NCBI GenBank assembly: GCA_024734495.1
Contig: JALMQS010000085.1
Location: forward strand, 19,538,474-19,602,473
Direction: 5' to 3'
DNA: 64,000 bases
From: Forficula auricularia
Taxonomy: Eukaryota; Arthropoda; Insecta; Dermaptera; Forficulidae
This document shows positions 33,583-44,292 of the stretch, one piece after another. The position numbers were made by a program, and so were the translations under genes. The notes beneath the pieces are model-generated. The model did not search any database. It was not told the origin of the DNA and saw nothing but the letters and a program-made list of their open reading frames with translations. How positions within the stretch are numbered: position 1 is the stretch's first letter; every line of letters starts with the position of its first letter.

Positions 33583-33898
33583 GAGATTTTCTTTCAGTTC
33601 AATTTTTGATTGCAATTCCATACTCAGAAAGTTTGCAGGTAAAATATTTATTTCTAATAAAAATAGAGTCAAAATATGGGGAAATTGTGATTATTTTTTC
33701 GGAAATCTTGATATATTTTTTCACATTCAAAATTGCCTTTAATTTTTAGAAAACTTTTGGGGAGATTTTCTAATTTCTATTTATTTTAGAAAAATAAAAA
33801 AAATATCAGGCTGATTAGTTTTTCAGTAAGTACATAAAAATCTGAATACTTTAAGGAAGTTTATAATTTTATTTCATGCCACGGAATGGACAGCCCTG

Positions 33899-35110
33899 CT
33901 TTATAGTGTCGATAAAATTTTGTTTTGATGCTTTCATTGATTTTTGAGTTGGAGCGTACACAAAATTTGGTAACTCGCACACTAAGAGACATTTTGACAA
34001 TTTAATTAGTAGCTCTCTTAAAGTATCATGGTATAAAACATAAAAAATGGAATGTAATAAGGTAATTCCTCTAAAATTAGATGATTTGATTTTAAGTCAA
34101 CGTGGACTTCAAATAACCAGTGATATCTGATTAATAATAAGGGAATAAACATAATAAAATTTCAAATGATTTTGGACAGTCTACCAACGATCCATTGCAG
34201 TTTTTTTATTTTAAGTCTAATTCGCTTTAAAATTACGGTGTGAGAGAGTCCATCGGTGGTCGGGGAGGAATGGATGACGATGGAGGAGTATTTACCTAGA
34301 GAGAGAGAGAGAGAGAGAGAGATACTAACACTACCCGAGAAGACATAAGATCGAGTTTTACTTACAACAACCTATAACAACCCGTCAGCATCATCCATTT
34401 TAATCAGGAAAGCCAGCCTTCCTTCCTTCCTTCCTGTCTTAGAAGGTGTAGGCTCGCCTGCATGCATGGACATACGTTTGTAACCGAGGGTCACTGAAAA
34501 TCCTATTCTAACTAATTTAACTAATCAAAAAAGAAAAAATACTAATTTCTTTTATAGATATGTAGCTCGAATCGTCGTAGTTATATTATTTATTGTTGTG
34601 TTCAAAAAATAGTTATAATTAATTATGTTTATTCTCTGCCTATTGTCTAAACAAAAGAAGGTATTTTGGTTTAAATTGAGACTTTAAAGATGTATCAGTT
34701 GATAGTTTAATCTTCTGCTCTTTTTATTTGAATGATAAATTACCTAGCTACTAGAATCCAATACTTAATGTTGTCAGGTTTAGAAAAATACCTACTTCTA
34801 GAAATCTGATTTTAATCCTTGAAAATGTTCAATTATTTGTTGATTTTTTCTGAGGTGAGTCGTATATTGATTTCAGATAAGAAACTATGAAAAGTTTCAA
34901 AAATATCAGGTTGGTCAATTTTAATACAAAACGTCCAAAAATCAATTTTTCAATCATTTATTTAATTTTATCAGACACTCTAAACATCGTAATTGAGCTA
35001 TTCTAAGTGTTAAATTTAACATCATTATGTGTAGGAAAATATCTGATAAATATTCAATAACCTGAAACGTCGATATATTATTTTTTCCCGTCATTAATAA
35101 TTTTATGGGA
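33899..35110. other. No gene; (GA)n and CTTC repeats
   Basis: 34080-34200 matches the 3' flank of the satellite element (GTGATATCTGATTAATAATA, then CCAACGATCCATTGCAG), a solo 3' end. (GA)n at 34297-34322. (CTTC) repeat at 34417-34435. Confidence 0.55.
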
Positions 35111-35333
35111 AGTCGGGTTAGCCGAGCCGGCTAACGCGCTGGCCCTGCTTCGGCATCGATCGATTATGACGATGTTGGAGCGGGAAGGCCGGGGTTCGAT
35201 CCTGGCTGGCAAATAAAAATTTCTAGCGGCTAAAAACTTGGCTCCCTCACTAACCCTACTAATACTCTACTTATGTGCTATTTAAATGGGCTTTGTTCCC
35301 GGTGACAATAAATAAATAAATAAAAAAAAAAAA
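35111..35333 (+). mobile_element. tRNA-derived SINE with (AATA)n tail
   Basis: The 5' head has a box A-like TTAGCCGAGCCGGCTAACG and a box B GGGTTCGATCCTG about 85 bases later, the spacing of a tRNA with a long variable arm. A unique body follows (TGGCTCCCTCACTAACCCTA, GGGCTTTGTTCCCGGTGACA). It ends in (AATA)n and A-rich sequence at 35308-35332. RNA polymerase III transcription and LINE-dependent copying are inferred from SINE biology. Confidence 0.75.
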
Positions 35334-35336
35334 TCG

Positions 35337-35400
35337 TACCCCTTAACTTTCGTATACTCCTGGGGGTACGCGTACTCCAGGCTGTGAATCGCAGCTCTAT
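35337..35400. repeat. Possible hAT-type terminus
   Basis: GTACCCCTTAACTTTCGTAT and GGGGGTACGCGTACTCCAGG followed by CTGTGAATCGCAGCTCT resemble the ends of hAT repeats. No partner end or 8-bp duplication found. Confidence 0.3.
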
Positions 35401-35539
35401 AAATAAAGTTGATTACTACAGGTAACACAATACCACTAGAAACCTATTATTATAGCAAGAAAAGAGTTAGAATAACGATTTAGTTTATTGTTATTATATT
35501 GAGAGAGAGTTTAATGTTACAATCAAATGGAATTGATGA

Positions 35540-35938
35540 CTAGTTATTTACGCTGGTGAATTTTCCAATTGGAAAACCAGAGATTCTGTTTGGATGGTGA
35601 TTTGGAGGGGTGGCTGATAAAAGCCACCCCGCAAATTCTTCCTCACCATCAATCAAGGAGGCTGAGATGGACGGCGGACTGTGGTTGACGAGAGTTCTGT
35701 CTCTGTCCTGGCATGTTAATAACTCCATGCCAGGGGTCCAATTCCGTCCGTACGATAATTGGAAGTCTAGCCGCTCGCAATTTTTTCCACCTTCGAGAAA
35801 ATCTCTCCGCATTTCCTGATAGCGATTAATTGGATATATCGGCAAGAGAGGGATGTTTTTAAGCGTAGCATCAAAGGTAGCAGCTGATCTGTCCAGGTTA
35901 CTAAAGAAGAAGCCATCGATTTTGTAGTGATAAATCAA
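35540..35938 (-). CDS. Unrecognised 132-codon open frame
   Basis: This is one of the longer uninterrupted frames not explained by a repeat. It starts at ATG 35938 and ends at 35540. The sequence is of normal complexity (for example NIPLLPIYPINRYQEMRRDF and SLIDGEEEFAGWLLSA) and lies in a patch of raised GC. There is no signal peptide, membrane segment or motif I know. It may be an exon of a host gene, a transposon remnant, or chance. The opposite-strand 69-codon frame is a shadow. Confidence 0.25.
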   Translation of the reverse strand: MIYHYKIDGFFFSNLDRSAATFDATLKNIPLLPIYPINRYQEMRRDFLEGGKNCERLDFQLSYGRNWTPGMELLTCQDRDRTLVNHSPPSISASLIDGEEEFAGWLLSATPPNHHPNRISGFPIGKFTSVNN

Positions 35939-35950
35939 TACCCTAATCTC

Positions 35951-36060
35951 ATGGTTCTCAATCCGTGGTCCGTGGAACCCGGGTGCTCCATGAAGCCATT
36001 TTAAGAATTCCTCAAAAAATCAAATACACAATTAAAAATTGTTGTAAAAGAAAAAATCAA
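35951..36060 (+). repeat. hAT-type left terminus fragment
   Basis: TGGTTCTCAATCCGTGGTCC and GTGGAACCCGGGTGCTCCAT resemble the GGTTCTCAACC..GGTCCGCGGACCC ends of hAT (Charlie-like) repeats. The other end was not found. 36060-36590 is AT-rich without a gene. Confidence 0.4.
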
Positions 36061-36589
36061 TATAATGTAAAATAATTTTTGTGTGGGATTGTAGACTAAA
36101 AGTATTGGTTTTTGTTTAATAAGAATATTTTACGAAAATATAAGTTCTCTCTCGAACCTGTATTATCGGTAAACGAACTGTTTCCTGTGCATTTAGCAGT
36201 GCACATCTGAATTCTGAACAGTCACTGTGGTTTATTTCGCTGATTTTAAGTAAAATTTCTATTCCGTATTTTGAATTATATAAATTTATGTAAGCTTTGC
36301 ATCATATTTTCAATTAAATTTGTATTTTTAACAAATTCATATCTTATTATATTAAACGAGCAATTCTTGTATATATGTTTTTTATTTTAAATCCCACTAA
36401 TAGATCATTTTAAATATTATTATATATTAAAATTTGCCAATTTAATTAATTAAATGTGTTTTTCTATAAAATAATTTATTAGAATATCAATTTCACTCTC
36501 TTAAAAAATCCGACAATTCGAAGAATCGTACATCCTTCTTCAGGATTTAAAAGGGTCACCGAAAGAACCTCGGTGTATATTAATATTAT

Positions 36590-36835
36590 TACTTTACCAT
36601 ACAGGGTATGGTCAAGTATTGTAATCGTGCATGAAAAAGTGCTTTTTTCCTTCTTTTTCAAAATATTTAATAAACGGCTGAAACTATTTTGATTAAAAAA
36701 ATTGAGCTAAGTGTAAGTGTGAGTATTTCGGTCTACAAAAAAGCTCTTACAAGAGAACATCAAAAAAATTATATTTTTCGAGATAATAATTGTTTTGTTA
36801 AAATGTCTGTTAGTCTATGCGTTACAAATTTTTTT
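36590..36835 (+). repeat. Palindromic-terminus repeat, direct copy
   Basis: Starts CTTTACCATACAGGGTATGG (hairpin ACCATAC..GTATGGT), then TCAAGTATTGTAATCGTGCA. Internal boxes are TTTCGGTCTACAAAAAAGCT, ATTATATTTTTCGAGATAAT and AAAATGTCTGTTAGTCTATG. These match 62505-62680. Confidence 0.7.
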
Positions 36836-37384
36836 TAATTGCAATTACATTCAAAGTTTCCTGTCCAGTCTTGATGATGGCCATAACGGGTGTAAACGTT
36901 AGTAAAAATATAAATTAAGTTTTATTTCAATTTTATTTTATTAAAAATCGACCTTTTTACTTAAATTTAAAATTAAAAATAATATTAATATATCGCTTTT
37001 AACTGAATCAAAAAATTACCGAGCATCGCTCGTGTTCAGACACTTTTTTATAAAAGCTAATGGATAATTTCATTATAAAGAAATCTCGTCTTGATATCAA
37101 TGATGGCAACTTAAGAGGTATCAGAAAAGATAAAAATTGTGAAATTACCTCTAAATGCCAATCGCTTCTAAGACGAAGAATATTTAAATTTTAGATTTAC
37201 CTAGGCCGGAATTACAAATTGTTCAACTCTCTCTGCTTTGTATGCGGAAAGAACCTTACCAATAGCGCACCATGGTGCTAAATTAAAGCGTCATTTTTTT
37301 AACTGAACAAAAATTATTTCATCAAAAAATAAAGAATACTTCAAAGGAAATTTAGAAACCCAAGGTGGACAAAGAAGAAAATTT
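36836..37384. other. No gene recognised
   Basis: AT-rich. No repeat match or supported frame. Confidence 0.4.
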
Positions 37385-37550
37385 GAACAAACATATTAAA
37401 CCGATCAAATGAATAAATTTTAAAGAATTAATAAATAAAGAATTAAAAAAAAGTAGTATCTTATTCTAGGGTAAAGTACTGTAAAATATAATTTTACTAA
37501 TAACTTTATGTAACCTTTTTTGTCGTCCTCGAGGTACTTATTTGCATTGC
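37385..37550 (-). repeat. Inverted fragment of the composite satellite element
   Basis: In reverse it reads AAGTACCTCGAGGACGACAAAAAAGG, TAGTAAAATTATATTTTA and ACTTTACCCTAGAATAAGAT, corresponding to 54316-54440 and 60328-60450. It carries no satellite units. Confidence 0.65.
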
Positions 37551-38479
37551 ATTGGATGAAGTAAAAAGCAAAATCACATTAATAAAATGGAACTGAGACA
37601 GCGAATCGGGGAAACTCTACCTTTTATATTCTCTATCTATTTAAGGCTTATCGATGGTTTAATTATAATACCCCGTACCTAACAAAATCCACATTTTGAA
37701 CTAGACTATTTTTTTGCTTTCGACCTAAAGCTGAAAATTGAATATTCAAAAATGTATTATTATCTTTTTGTTATTGAATTACAAGAACTATTTTAATCAA
37801 ATTTTGGTGAAATTTTTTTTTAATTATTAATTAAGGCAGTTACAGGATATTGTATATAAAAATATTAATTAAGTAAGGTGTTATGGCTTATTGAGAAAAC
37901 GAATTTTTAGAAAACGAATAAATACAATTTTTTTTATGGGATTTTAATAGCCGATAGATCGACGTCTGCTACAGTTTGACACCAAAAAACATTTTCGATT
38001 TTTTTGCATATACGGGGTATAGAATGAGACCGTCGTTATGTAAAAATTATCTTTTCATACAACTTGATGGCTTACATGCCATAATTTCTGGATCATTCCA
38101 TCCACGACCGGACTCGCCTAGCTCTTAAGCAGCTTTCGCTCCTCTGTGCACATTTGGTTGCCTAAATACAGGCGCACCAATCTCATAAATCAAGTTCAAA
38201 TTCACACTACATTTTCAGGATTTTAATTAGTACAGAAATTTATTTACATTTTATGATTCAATATTTTTCTTATACGTGCAAAGATCCAGCATCTTAAATT
38301 ACAAAATATTATATTGTATAACAAGCAGAAAATTGTACATATGTATTTATTTACCATAAGTTAAAGAGCTTACAGGATGAGCCTTACAAATTGATATGAG
38401 TGCTAAAATGCATATCCTGGCAGGTGTAGACTATAATTTTTCTATAACTATATATTTTCTAGGCTTTGCCAGATGATAG
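37551..38479. other. No gene recognised
   Basis: 38080-38180 is a small GC-richer patch (CGACCGGACTCGCCTAGCTC) without a frame. The rest is AT-rich. Confidence 0.4.
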
Positions 38480-39066
38480 CACTGAGAAACAAAAATTTCT
38501 CTCCGTGAACCTATTAATGCAATTTCCTAACTTTTTAAAACAAGTCTGAGTTTTGAGATATTATCGGTCAAAACGACGAAAAAGGCTATTTTGACCTATT
38601 TTCGAGTCCCATTTGAAATCAAAATATTTTGTTGACGTAATAGAAAATAGCTTCCTCTTTGATTTTCAAATTACCACTTATTTTTAGCTCAATTAGAACT
38701 CGAGTTCTAACTAAAAAATTAAAACTACGTGATTATAAAGTATAATAAACATAAGGTCTTAGTTTTTTTAGTTATAACTTGAGTTAAAATTAAGCTAAAA
38801 ACAAGTGGTAATTTGAAAATCAAAGAGAAAGCTGTTTTCTATTACGCCAACAAAATATTTTCATTTCAAATATTGCTATTTAATATTTAATGGAACTCCA
38901 AAATAGGTTAAAATGGCCTTGATCGTCATTCTGACAGATAATATCTCAAAACTTTGACGTGTTGTAAAAAATCGGGAAATTGTATGATTATCAGCGTATA
39001 AAACACTACTGGAATCTATTGTTAGGTTTACGGGGAAAATTTTTGTTTAATTTTTCTCGAGCAGTG
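38480..39066. mobile_element. 587-bp fold-back DNA element, copy 2
   Basis: Ends CACTGAGAAACAAAAATTTC and, inverted, CACTGCTCGAGAAAAATTAA. Similar to 9864-10516 along its length and likewise palindromic about a centre near 38745. The flanking triplets are TAG and TAC, so the 3-bp duplication is imperfect. It differs from copy 1 by internal deletions. Confidence 0.8.
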
Positions 39067-39254
39067 TACAATTATAAATAGTGGGACATACGAGCAAGCC
39101 ATTGATAAAATAAATGTTATGCTCGACAGCACACTAAATAGACGATTTTCCAATATTTGTCACATTCACTGATTTGTCATTCACGATGAAGAGTCCGTCT
39201 GTATTTAGAATTTGGTGGTTCCATGTAGATGGTTTCTGTCCCCTAGTTCATTAA

Positions 39255-39403
39255 GGGCCGGTTGTATGTCGCAAAGTAAATGCTTTTTACCACTAACACA
39301 GAGGTAGATGGTAAATGGAGGGATGGGATGGCCAATCCCTCCATTTACCATCTACCCTGTGTTAGTGGTAAAAAGCATTTACTTTGCGACATACAACCGG
39401 CCC
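39255..39403. mobile_element. PIF/Harbinger-like (Tourist) MITE, 149 bp
   Basis: Near-perfect palindrome with ends GGGCCGGTTGTATGTCGCAA and its complement. The arms run about 70 bases each, with the loop around GGGATGGCC. The triplet TAA flanks both ends (39252-39254 and 39404-39406). A GGGCC start with a TWA target duplication is the hallmark of PIF/Harbinger MITEs. The arms are almost identical, suggesting recent insertion. Confidence 0.88.
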
Positions 39404-40030
39404 TAAGAGGATTCCAAGTTCCCAGTTTAATTCGTTTCTGGTAGCCCTTATCTTCTTTTGATTTTTCCATAAGTTTATTTAGCGCATGGTCTTTCCACAG
39501 CTCAAGATAGTTTATCTATCATGAGTCGGAATCGTAAACGTACTGCACTTTTTTCTTATTATACGCATAACTATAAATTGATTCATATTTAAATGGGTTT
39601 ACATTTAAAACTGCCATGTAGATTTGCCACATGATAAAATTTTAGCGTTTTGTTTTTCTATTTCAGCAATTTCAGTTTATTATTTAAATTTTATGGATGT
39701 TGAACTTTATGGTGTATAAAGTGGACGCTGTCCTCCCATGCCCTCTACTTCCCCCTCTCTTCATCCCTTAAACCTCACCAACTTCACTTAACCTCTTTTA
39801 TTTCAACAGCCATCTAATTTGGAGAAAAATTTTAACACAGTGTAATTGCCTGGAAAAAGATTATCTCCTAAACGTATTACGTAATACATTAAATATCTTA
39901 ATAACAATTTCCTCGCTGAGATGAAAGATTAACATTTCGCATTCACTTTATCCCATAATTTATAGACGAAGAAAGAGACGATCATTTATTTATTAAACCA
40001 ATTTCAAAATTCTTCCAGAAGCTCATAACT
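39404..40030. other. No gene recognised
   Basis: AT-rich with one pyrimidine-rich patch at 39725-39790 (CTCCCATGCCCTCTACTTCC). No supported frame. Confidence 0.4.
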
Positions 40031-40670
40031 GGTAAGTATATGGAGGGGCGAAAAGCCCCCACCAATAGGCCTTAGGTTGATCTGATACACATTTTGCAAA
40101 GTTGAACTTTAGAATCGTATAAATTAAACGTTTATTAGGATTTTTTAAATTTGACCTTTAACTACTTGAAAACTACCCATTTCCTGTAAAATTTCGAATT
40201 TTTGAATACGTGTTCAGTTCAAACGGTTTAACGAATTTCAATGAAATTCGGTATAATCATAGTGGGTACTTTATTTAATCTACTCGCTAATTATATTTTG
40301 CTATCTTTAGTGAGGGGAGCGGAAGGGCTAAAAATTAAAATCTATAGGCCTTTGTTTAATCTGGCCCAAATCTTGCATATAAATTAAGTTTTTAACCATT
40401 TTTCAAAATTCGACACCAAACTACTTAAAATCTTCTCATTTATCAAAAGAATTTTGAATTTTTGGAGACCTGTTCATTTCAAACGGCTTAACGAATTTCG
40501 ATGAAATTTGGTTTATTCATAGTGGGTACCATATTTAACTTACCTAATATAAGTATCATTTTTTTTATCTTTATAGGGGTAGGGAATGGAGGCGAAAACC
40601 CCCACTTATGATCAGGCTCAAATTTTGAAAATTAATATTTAGAATCAAATAATTGAATATCTTTTGAGTA
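40031..40670 (+). repeat. Degenerate ~270-bp tandem repeat
   Basis: Two full units and a partial third share AAACTACTTGAAAACTACCC / AAACTACTTAAAATCTTCTC, TTCAAACGGTTTAACGAATT and TTCATAGTGGGTACC. Each is preceded by a GGGCGAAAAGCCCCCAC-like patch. A further single unit lies at 46445-46670. Confidence 0.7.
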
Positions 40671-40849
40671 ATTTTCAAAATAATTATTTGCTTAGCGTTA
40701 CTTTATATTCATTATATAAAGTAACTTTTTTCTCTCTTTTCCAAATTTAATTCCTTTAATAAAGGAAGAAATTCTCCCAAAACTTTTGAAGTCTTTCTAA
40801 ACGTTTGATAAATAATTTTTTGATATAAAATCTTTGTATTTATTTATAT

Positions 40850-40900
40850 GTATATGTTTATTTTATCAAGCAGAAGACAACCTCATTGGTTTCTCTTTAT
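40850..40900 (+). repeat. Fragment of the (TA)n/hammerhead element
   Basis: TGTTTATTTTATCAAGCAGA, AGACAACCTCATTGGTTTCT, CTTTAT: distal arm only. Confidence 0.65.
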
Positions 40901-41264
40901 CTATTTATATTTTATTTTATTTAAATATTAGAGGGAGCATATGTATGGTAAAGTCTTATGGATGGCCACATCCGTTTATATATTGGCAAACATATTATTG
41001 AAATGATCTGAATAATAAAAAAAATGTTAAAAATCTTAATTGCTTCATTTGAATGGAAATCATCCCGTTTCAGATCGTTTCTTTTCGTTTTCCAATTTTT
41101 TTATCAGCGCCACTAAATGAAATTGAAAAAAATAAAACTCAGTTTCCTAGTGATTTTTTTTCATCCACTTTCTCAGTCGTGAATTTTAAATACGATCAAC
41201 TCTCAATTTTGTTTCAGCTTGACTTCATGAAATATTAAAGCTTAAATCAATTTCGGCATGAAAG

Positions 41265-41363
41265 GGAATAAATGGAAAAGATTTTATTTTGCCAAGAGTA
41301 GCAGAGTCGTTGAATCATAAAAAGAAACAAAGAGGTTGTCCTCTGCTTGGTGAAAATAAACAT

Positions 41364-41417
<54 letters not shown>

Positions 41418-41427
41418 AATATATAAT
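41265..41427 (-). mobile_element. (TA)n/hammerhead element, left half
   Basis: TTTATTTTGCCAAGAGTAGC, AGAAACAAAGAGGTTGTCCT, TGCTTGGTGAAAATAAACAT and a long TA tract (41371-41409). It is cut at 41427 by the 41428-41812 insertion. The 13 bases before the break (TGTAATATATAAT) recur after it. Confidence 0.8.
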
Positions 41428-41812
41428 GCAATTTGAACCGCAAAAGTTAAATAATATAATCAATAATTGCTTATGTTAATTCTACATATTAGAAAATTAT
41501 TTTATTTTTTGAAAAGGAAAAAAAATTGAGTATCCGACGCGATTCGAACCAGTGTCTCTCTCCTTTACGCCAACAGACATTCAATCTAAAGAGCTTATTT
41601 GGCAGGATTATCCGTAGGCTAATTGGAAAGGCGCTCTTCGCGTAAAGGAGAGAGACACTTGTTCGTATCCCGTCGGATGCTCAATTTATTTTTATTTTTC
41701 GAAAAATAATAAAATAATTTTTTAATATGTAGAATTAAAATAGGAAATTATTGATTATATTATTCGCGTTTCAAATTGCTTTAAGACAAAAATTAAAACT
41801 AACGTTTAAAAA
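41428..41812. mobile_element. 385-bp fold-back with tRNA-like arms, nested insertion
   Basis: Flanked by the exact 13-bp duplication TGTAATATATAAT (41415-41427 and 41813-41825). The arms 41429-41570 and 41640-41780 are inverted repeats. The right half contains a box A-like TAGGCTAATTGG (41612-41623), a box B-like GTTCGTATCC (41663-41672) and paired ends ATCCG/CGGAT. The left arm has the inverted GATTCGAACC of a T-arm. It therefore looks like a SINE-like tRNA unit duplicated in inverse orientation. A 13-bp duplication suggests LINE-type insertion and not a cut-and-paste MITE. Confidence 0.75.
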
Positions 41813-41825
41813 TGTAATATATAAT

Positions 41826-41990
41826 TTATTTTTTGAAACTATAGTTTCGAAGTCTTGGCCTTCATCATCAGTCTTTTTAATTAGAAATATTATTTCTCAT
41901 ACCGTCAGTATAATGTGGATATTTGAAATCTATTTTCATAGCAGACTTGCTTGCTACTTAAAAACTAGTTTTCTCAAACAAATAAATTAT
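41826..41990 (-). mobile_element. (TA)n/hammerhead element, right half
   Basis: Continues the element interrupted at 41427: AATTTATTTTTTGAAACTAT, the ribozyme-like motif, AATTAGAAATATTATTTCTC, CGTCAGTATAATGTGGATAT and AGCAGACTTGCTTGC. Confidence 0.75.
41836..41871 (-). ncRNA. Hammerhead-like ribozyme motif (GUU cleavage triplet)
   Basis: Minus strand: CUGAUGA, extra U, stem II GAAG..CUUC with a C-G pair above a mismatch, GAAACUAUAGUU. The core is complete, and GUU is an allowed NUH triplet though usually slower than GUC. Stem II is weaker than in the 29721 and 15535 copies. Confidence 0.5.
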
Positions 41991-42350
41991 ATTGAAGCGT
42001 CATAAATCGGGGTTCGGTTTTTAAATGTCTGGCCAATAGGGAAGTTGCATCCCTTCTGGAAGCCTGCTGAAAGGTTTTATGTAGATTTGAATGAGGGTAG
42101 TTACTCAAGAGCTATCCTATCTGCTTCGCGTTTCAAGTTCTCCCTTCCCCGAAACATCCTATTCTAGATACAATATAAAAAAATAAAAAAAATAATTAAA
42201 TGGTCAGAGGTGCTGCCGAGAGAGAATTTTGAGAATCTTAAATAAAGCCGGGAAGAATTAAAAAAAAATTAAGTCGACATTAAAATTTGATATTGAATTT
42301 GAGCCGTTTATTGATACTTCATTTAAAAATAACACACATGTAAATTGATT
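41991..42350. other. No gene recognised
   Basis: 42000-42170 is slightly GC-richer. No frame or repeat is supported. Confidence 0.4.
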
Positions 42351-42576
42351 GTCAGGTTGGCCGAGTGGTTAAAGTGCATGCCTTATAATCCAGCTAGCGC
42401 GGGTTCAAGCCCGACTCGATTCAAATGTTTAACCGGCTATAATCTGATTCCTCCAGAGGGAAAACAATGGAAAACCACCCCTGTAAAAAATTCCCTCATG
42501 AAAATTACAATGGAGAGAATACTCTCAATAGTAATCACCGACGCTCGTAATCGAGTATGGTACTTGAAGAAGAAGT
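42351..42576 (+). mobile_element. tRNA-derived SINE with GAA-rich tail
   Basis: The head GTCAGGTTGGCCGAGTGGTT contains box A (TGGCCGAGTGG), and GGGTTCAAGCCC is box B about 35 bases on. GTCAGG is also the start of leucine tRNAs. The body has CCAGAGGGAAAACAATGGAA, AACCACCCCTG and GTATGGTACTTGAAG and ends in GAAGAAGAAG. The 77-codon frame across it is accidental. The anticodon arm has decayed, so this is not a functional tRNA gene. Confidence 0.75.
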
Positions 42577-43140
42577 AATTTATTGACTCTTATTGGACGA
42601 ATTGGAGTGAAAGTAAGAAAAAAATTAAAAATAGATTTGAATTAAAAAAAATAAAAAAAATGTTATTAATGAAATTTAACAATTGAATTAAATAATCAAA
42701 TAAAAAAAGAGAATAGAAAAAGAACGCTAACGTCAACCTAACTGCCTAAAAACCAGCCCAAAATGTAGGTATACGAACTGAATATATCTTAACCGAACAG
42801 GCAAGGACTTCATCAGCTTCTAGATCGTGCCTAGATTAAAGATGTTGTTTTTTGACAGGGAGTTTCTGTTTTACTCATGACAGCCATGTTGTTTTTTCAG
42901 AGGGCAACTGATCGTCGATTTTACCGAAAATTCTTTATAAAAAAATGAAGCAAATCAATGTCTTGAATTATAAGCCAAAAATATATGATATTGCTCTCTT
43001 GAAGGCTGAAGCATGAGTCCTTGATCTGCTCTATTCTGTTCATAAGTCCGCTTATGCACGGAGCAGCCGCTCAATTTCAAATAGATTGAATCGAAATTGA
43101 GACAGCGAGGACTTTTCCTTTTGGGTGAAGGTCACTAGAC
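42577..43140. other. No gene recognised
   Basis: AT-rich with purine runs. Nothing supported. Confidence 0.4.
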
Positions 43141-43145
43141 CCTTA

Positions 43146-43272
43146 CAATATATATACATATTTATTTTTGATATATATACATATATATATATATATATAT
43201 GATATATATATATATATATATATATATGTTTATTTGCAACAAGCAGAGGACAACTTCTAAGGTTTCTCTTTA
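43146..43272 (+). repeat. (TA)n plus distal arm of the hammerhead element
   Basis: Two TA tracts (43176-43200 and 43202-43227), then TGTTTATTTGCAACAAGCAG, AGGACAACTTCTAAGGTTTC, TCTTTATG. Confidence 0.7.
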
Positions 43273-44290
43273 TGAAAGGAATTAAAACTTGAAATTCCTC
43301 AGCCTATTATAAAATGCCCTTTTTAATAGTAGGTATTTAGTACACCCATATTATATTCATATAAAATCCTAATCATAGTGGGAAAGAGAGGGCGATATAA
43401 TGCCTTTTCTTTCTCTTCTAACTTTATTAGCAAATAAACTGTAAACACGCGTAATAATTGCAAGAAGCCATTGAAGGATAGTATTAGTACTCAATTGCTC
43501 TAGAATTGCCCGTTTTGTTATTTCCAATTATAAATATTTAATAGATTTTAAACAGGGAGATTGGGAGTGCCTGTAAGCTTAGAACTTAGTGGAGGAAATT
43601 GTCTCCTGAAGCGGGGGAAGAAGAAGCTCGACCGCCATCTTGCATAGTTCAAAACATTGCCAAACATAACGTTATCAAATGAGAAATACATGTTTAACAA
43701 AGAGCTAATACTCTCATATAAGCACGTTTTTCTTTAATATAAAATACAGTATATGTTCCTATGACTATTTTGTGTATATTCATCTTATTTTAATGTGAAA
43801 TAATTTTAATAATTAATCATTTTAATTTATTTCAATTTTCTCTAGATATCTCTAAAAATCAAAAAAACTATAATTTAAAATAGTTCTTTTATTAGTTTTT
43901 TTATTTACGTGACCTTATAATTTTGAAAATCGAATGTAAAATGATATATATTATAGTATAGGACCATATGGAAATCTCAATGTTTTGAAAGATCCAAGAT
44001 GGCGGACTGTGAGTCAGCGATGACGTAGGCAAGCGACACTTTTCTAGCCATATGCTCTCTCCCTATCTCCCTGATTTTAAATGATGAAAAGCCGAGATTA
44101 TTTGGAACGAGTCTAGACACGCATCGACAAGTTGAGACGTGTTGGCGGATCAGTTTGCAAAAAAATGTTTTTTCGAATATTTTGAATTTATTCATTTTCT
44201 CTGATGAAAAAATATCAATTTAATAAAAAAAACAAAAACATATTGATACCTACTAGTATATAAGATACAAATTATTTTCATTTGGTATAA
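43273..44290. other. No gene; weak inverted ends and a less AT-rich patch
   Basis: 43620-43655 (GACCGCCATCTTGCATAGTT) and 43974-44006 (TTTTGAAAGATCCAAGATGG) are imperfect inverted repeats about 350 bases apart, possibly a worn MITE. 43995-44160 is GC-richer, with AAGATGGCGG (YY1-like) and TGACGTA (CRE-like) words, and could be regulatory. Confidence 0.35.
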
Positions 44291-44292
44291 AT

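Larger units (their letters stand above)
31801..33898 (-). mobile_element. hAT-like non-autonomous element with internal tandem duplication
   Basis: Begins CAGGGGTGTCCAACCTTTTA, which is the inverted right end of the element at 56495-57526. It ends ...GGACAGCCCTG, the inverted left end. Outer sequences match that relative in reverse (TTCTAATTCTATTGATATTT near the start, GGAAATCTTGATAT near the end). I see no 8-bp target duplication. Inside is a 729-bp tandem duplication. No transposase. Confidence 0.65.

Noticed and set aside
42351..42425. Functional tRNA gene
   Set aside because: A and B boxes are present but the anticodon stem and acceptor pairing are degraded and a SINE body follows.
42345..42578. 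77-codon frame starting over a tRNA-like sequence
   Set aside because: The sequence is a tRNA-derived SINE. The frame reads through the A and B boxes.
43995..44160. Promoter of a host gene (AAGATGGCGG and TGACGTA words)
   Set aside because: Short words alone are weak evidence. No downstream exon or TATA/initiator arrangement could be supported.
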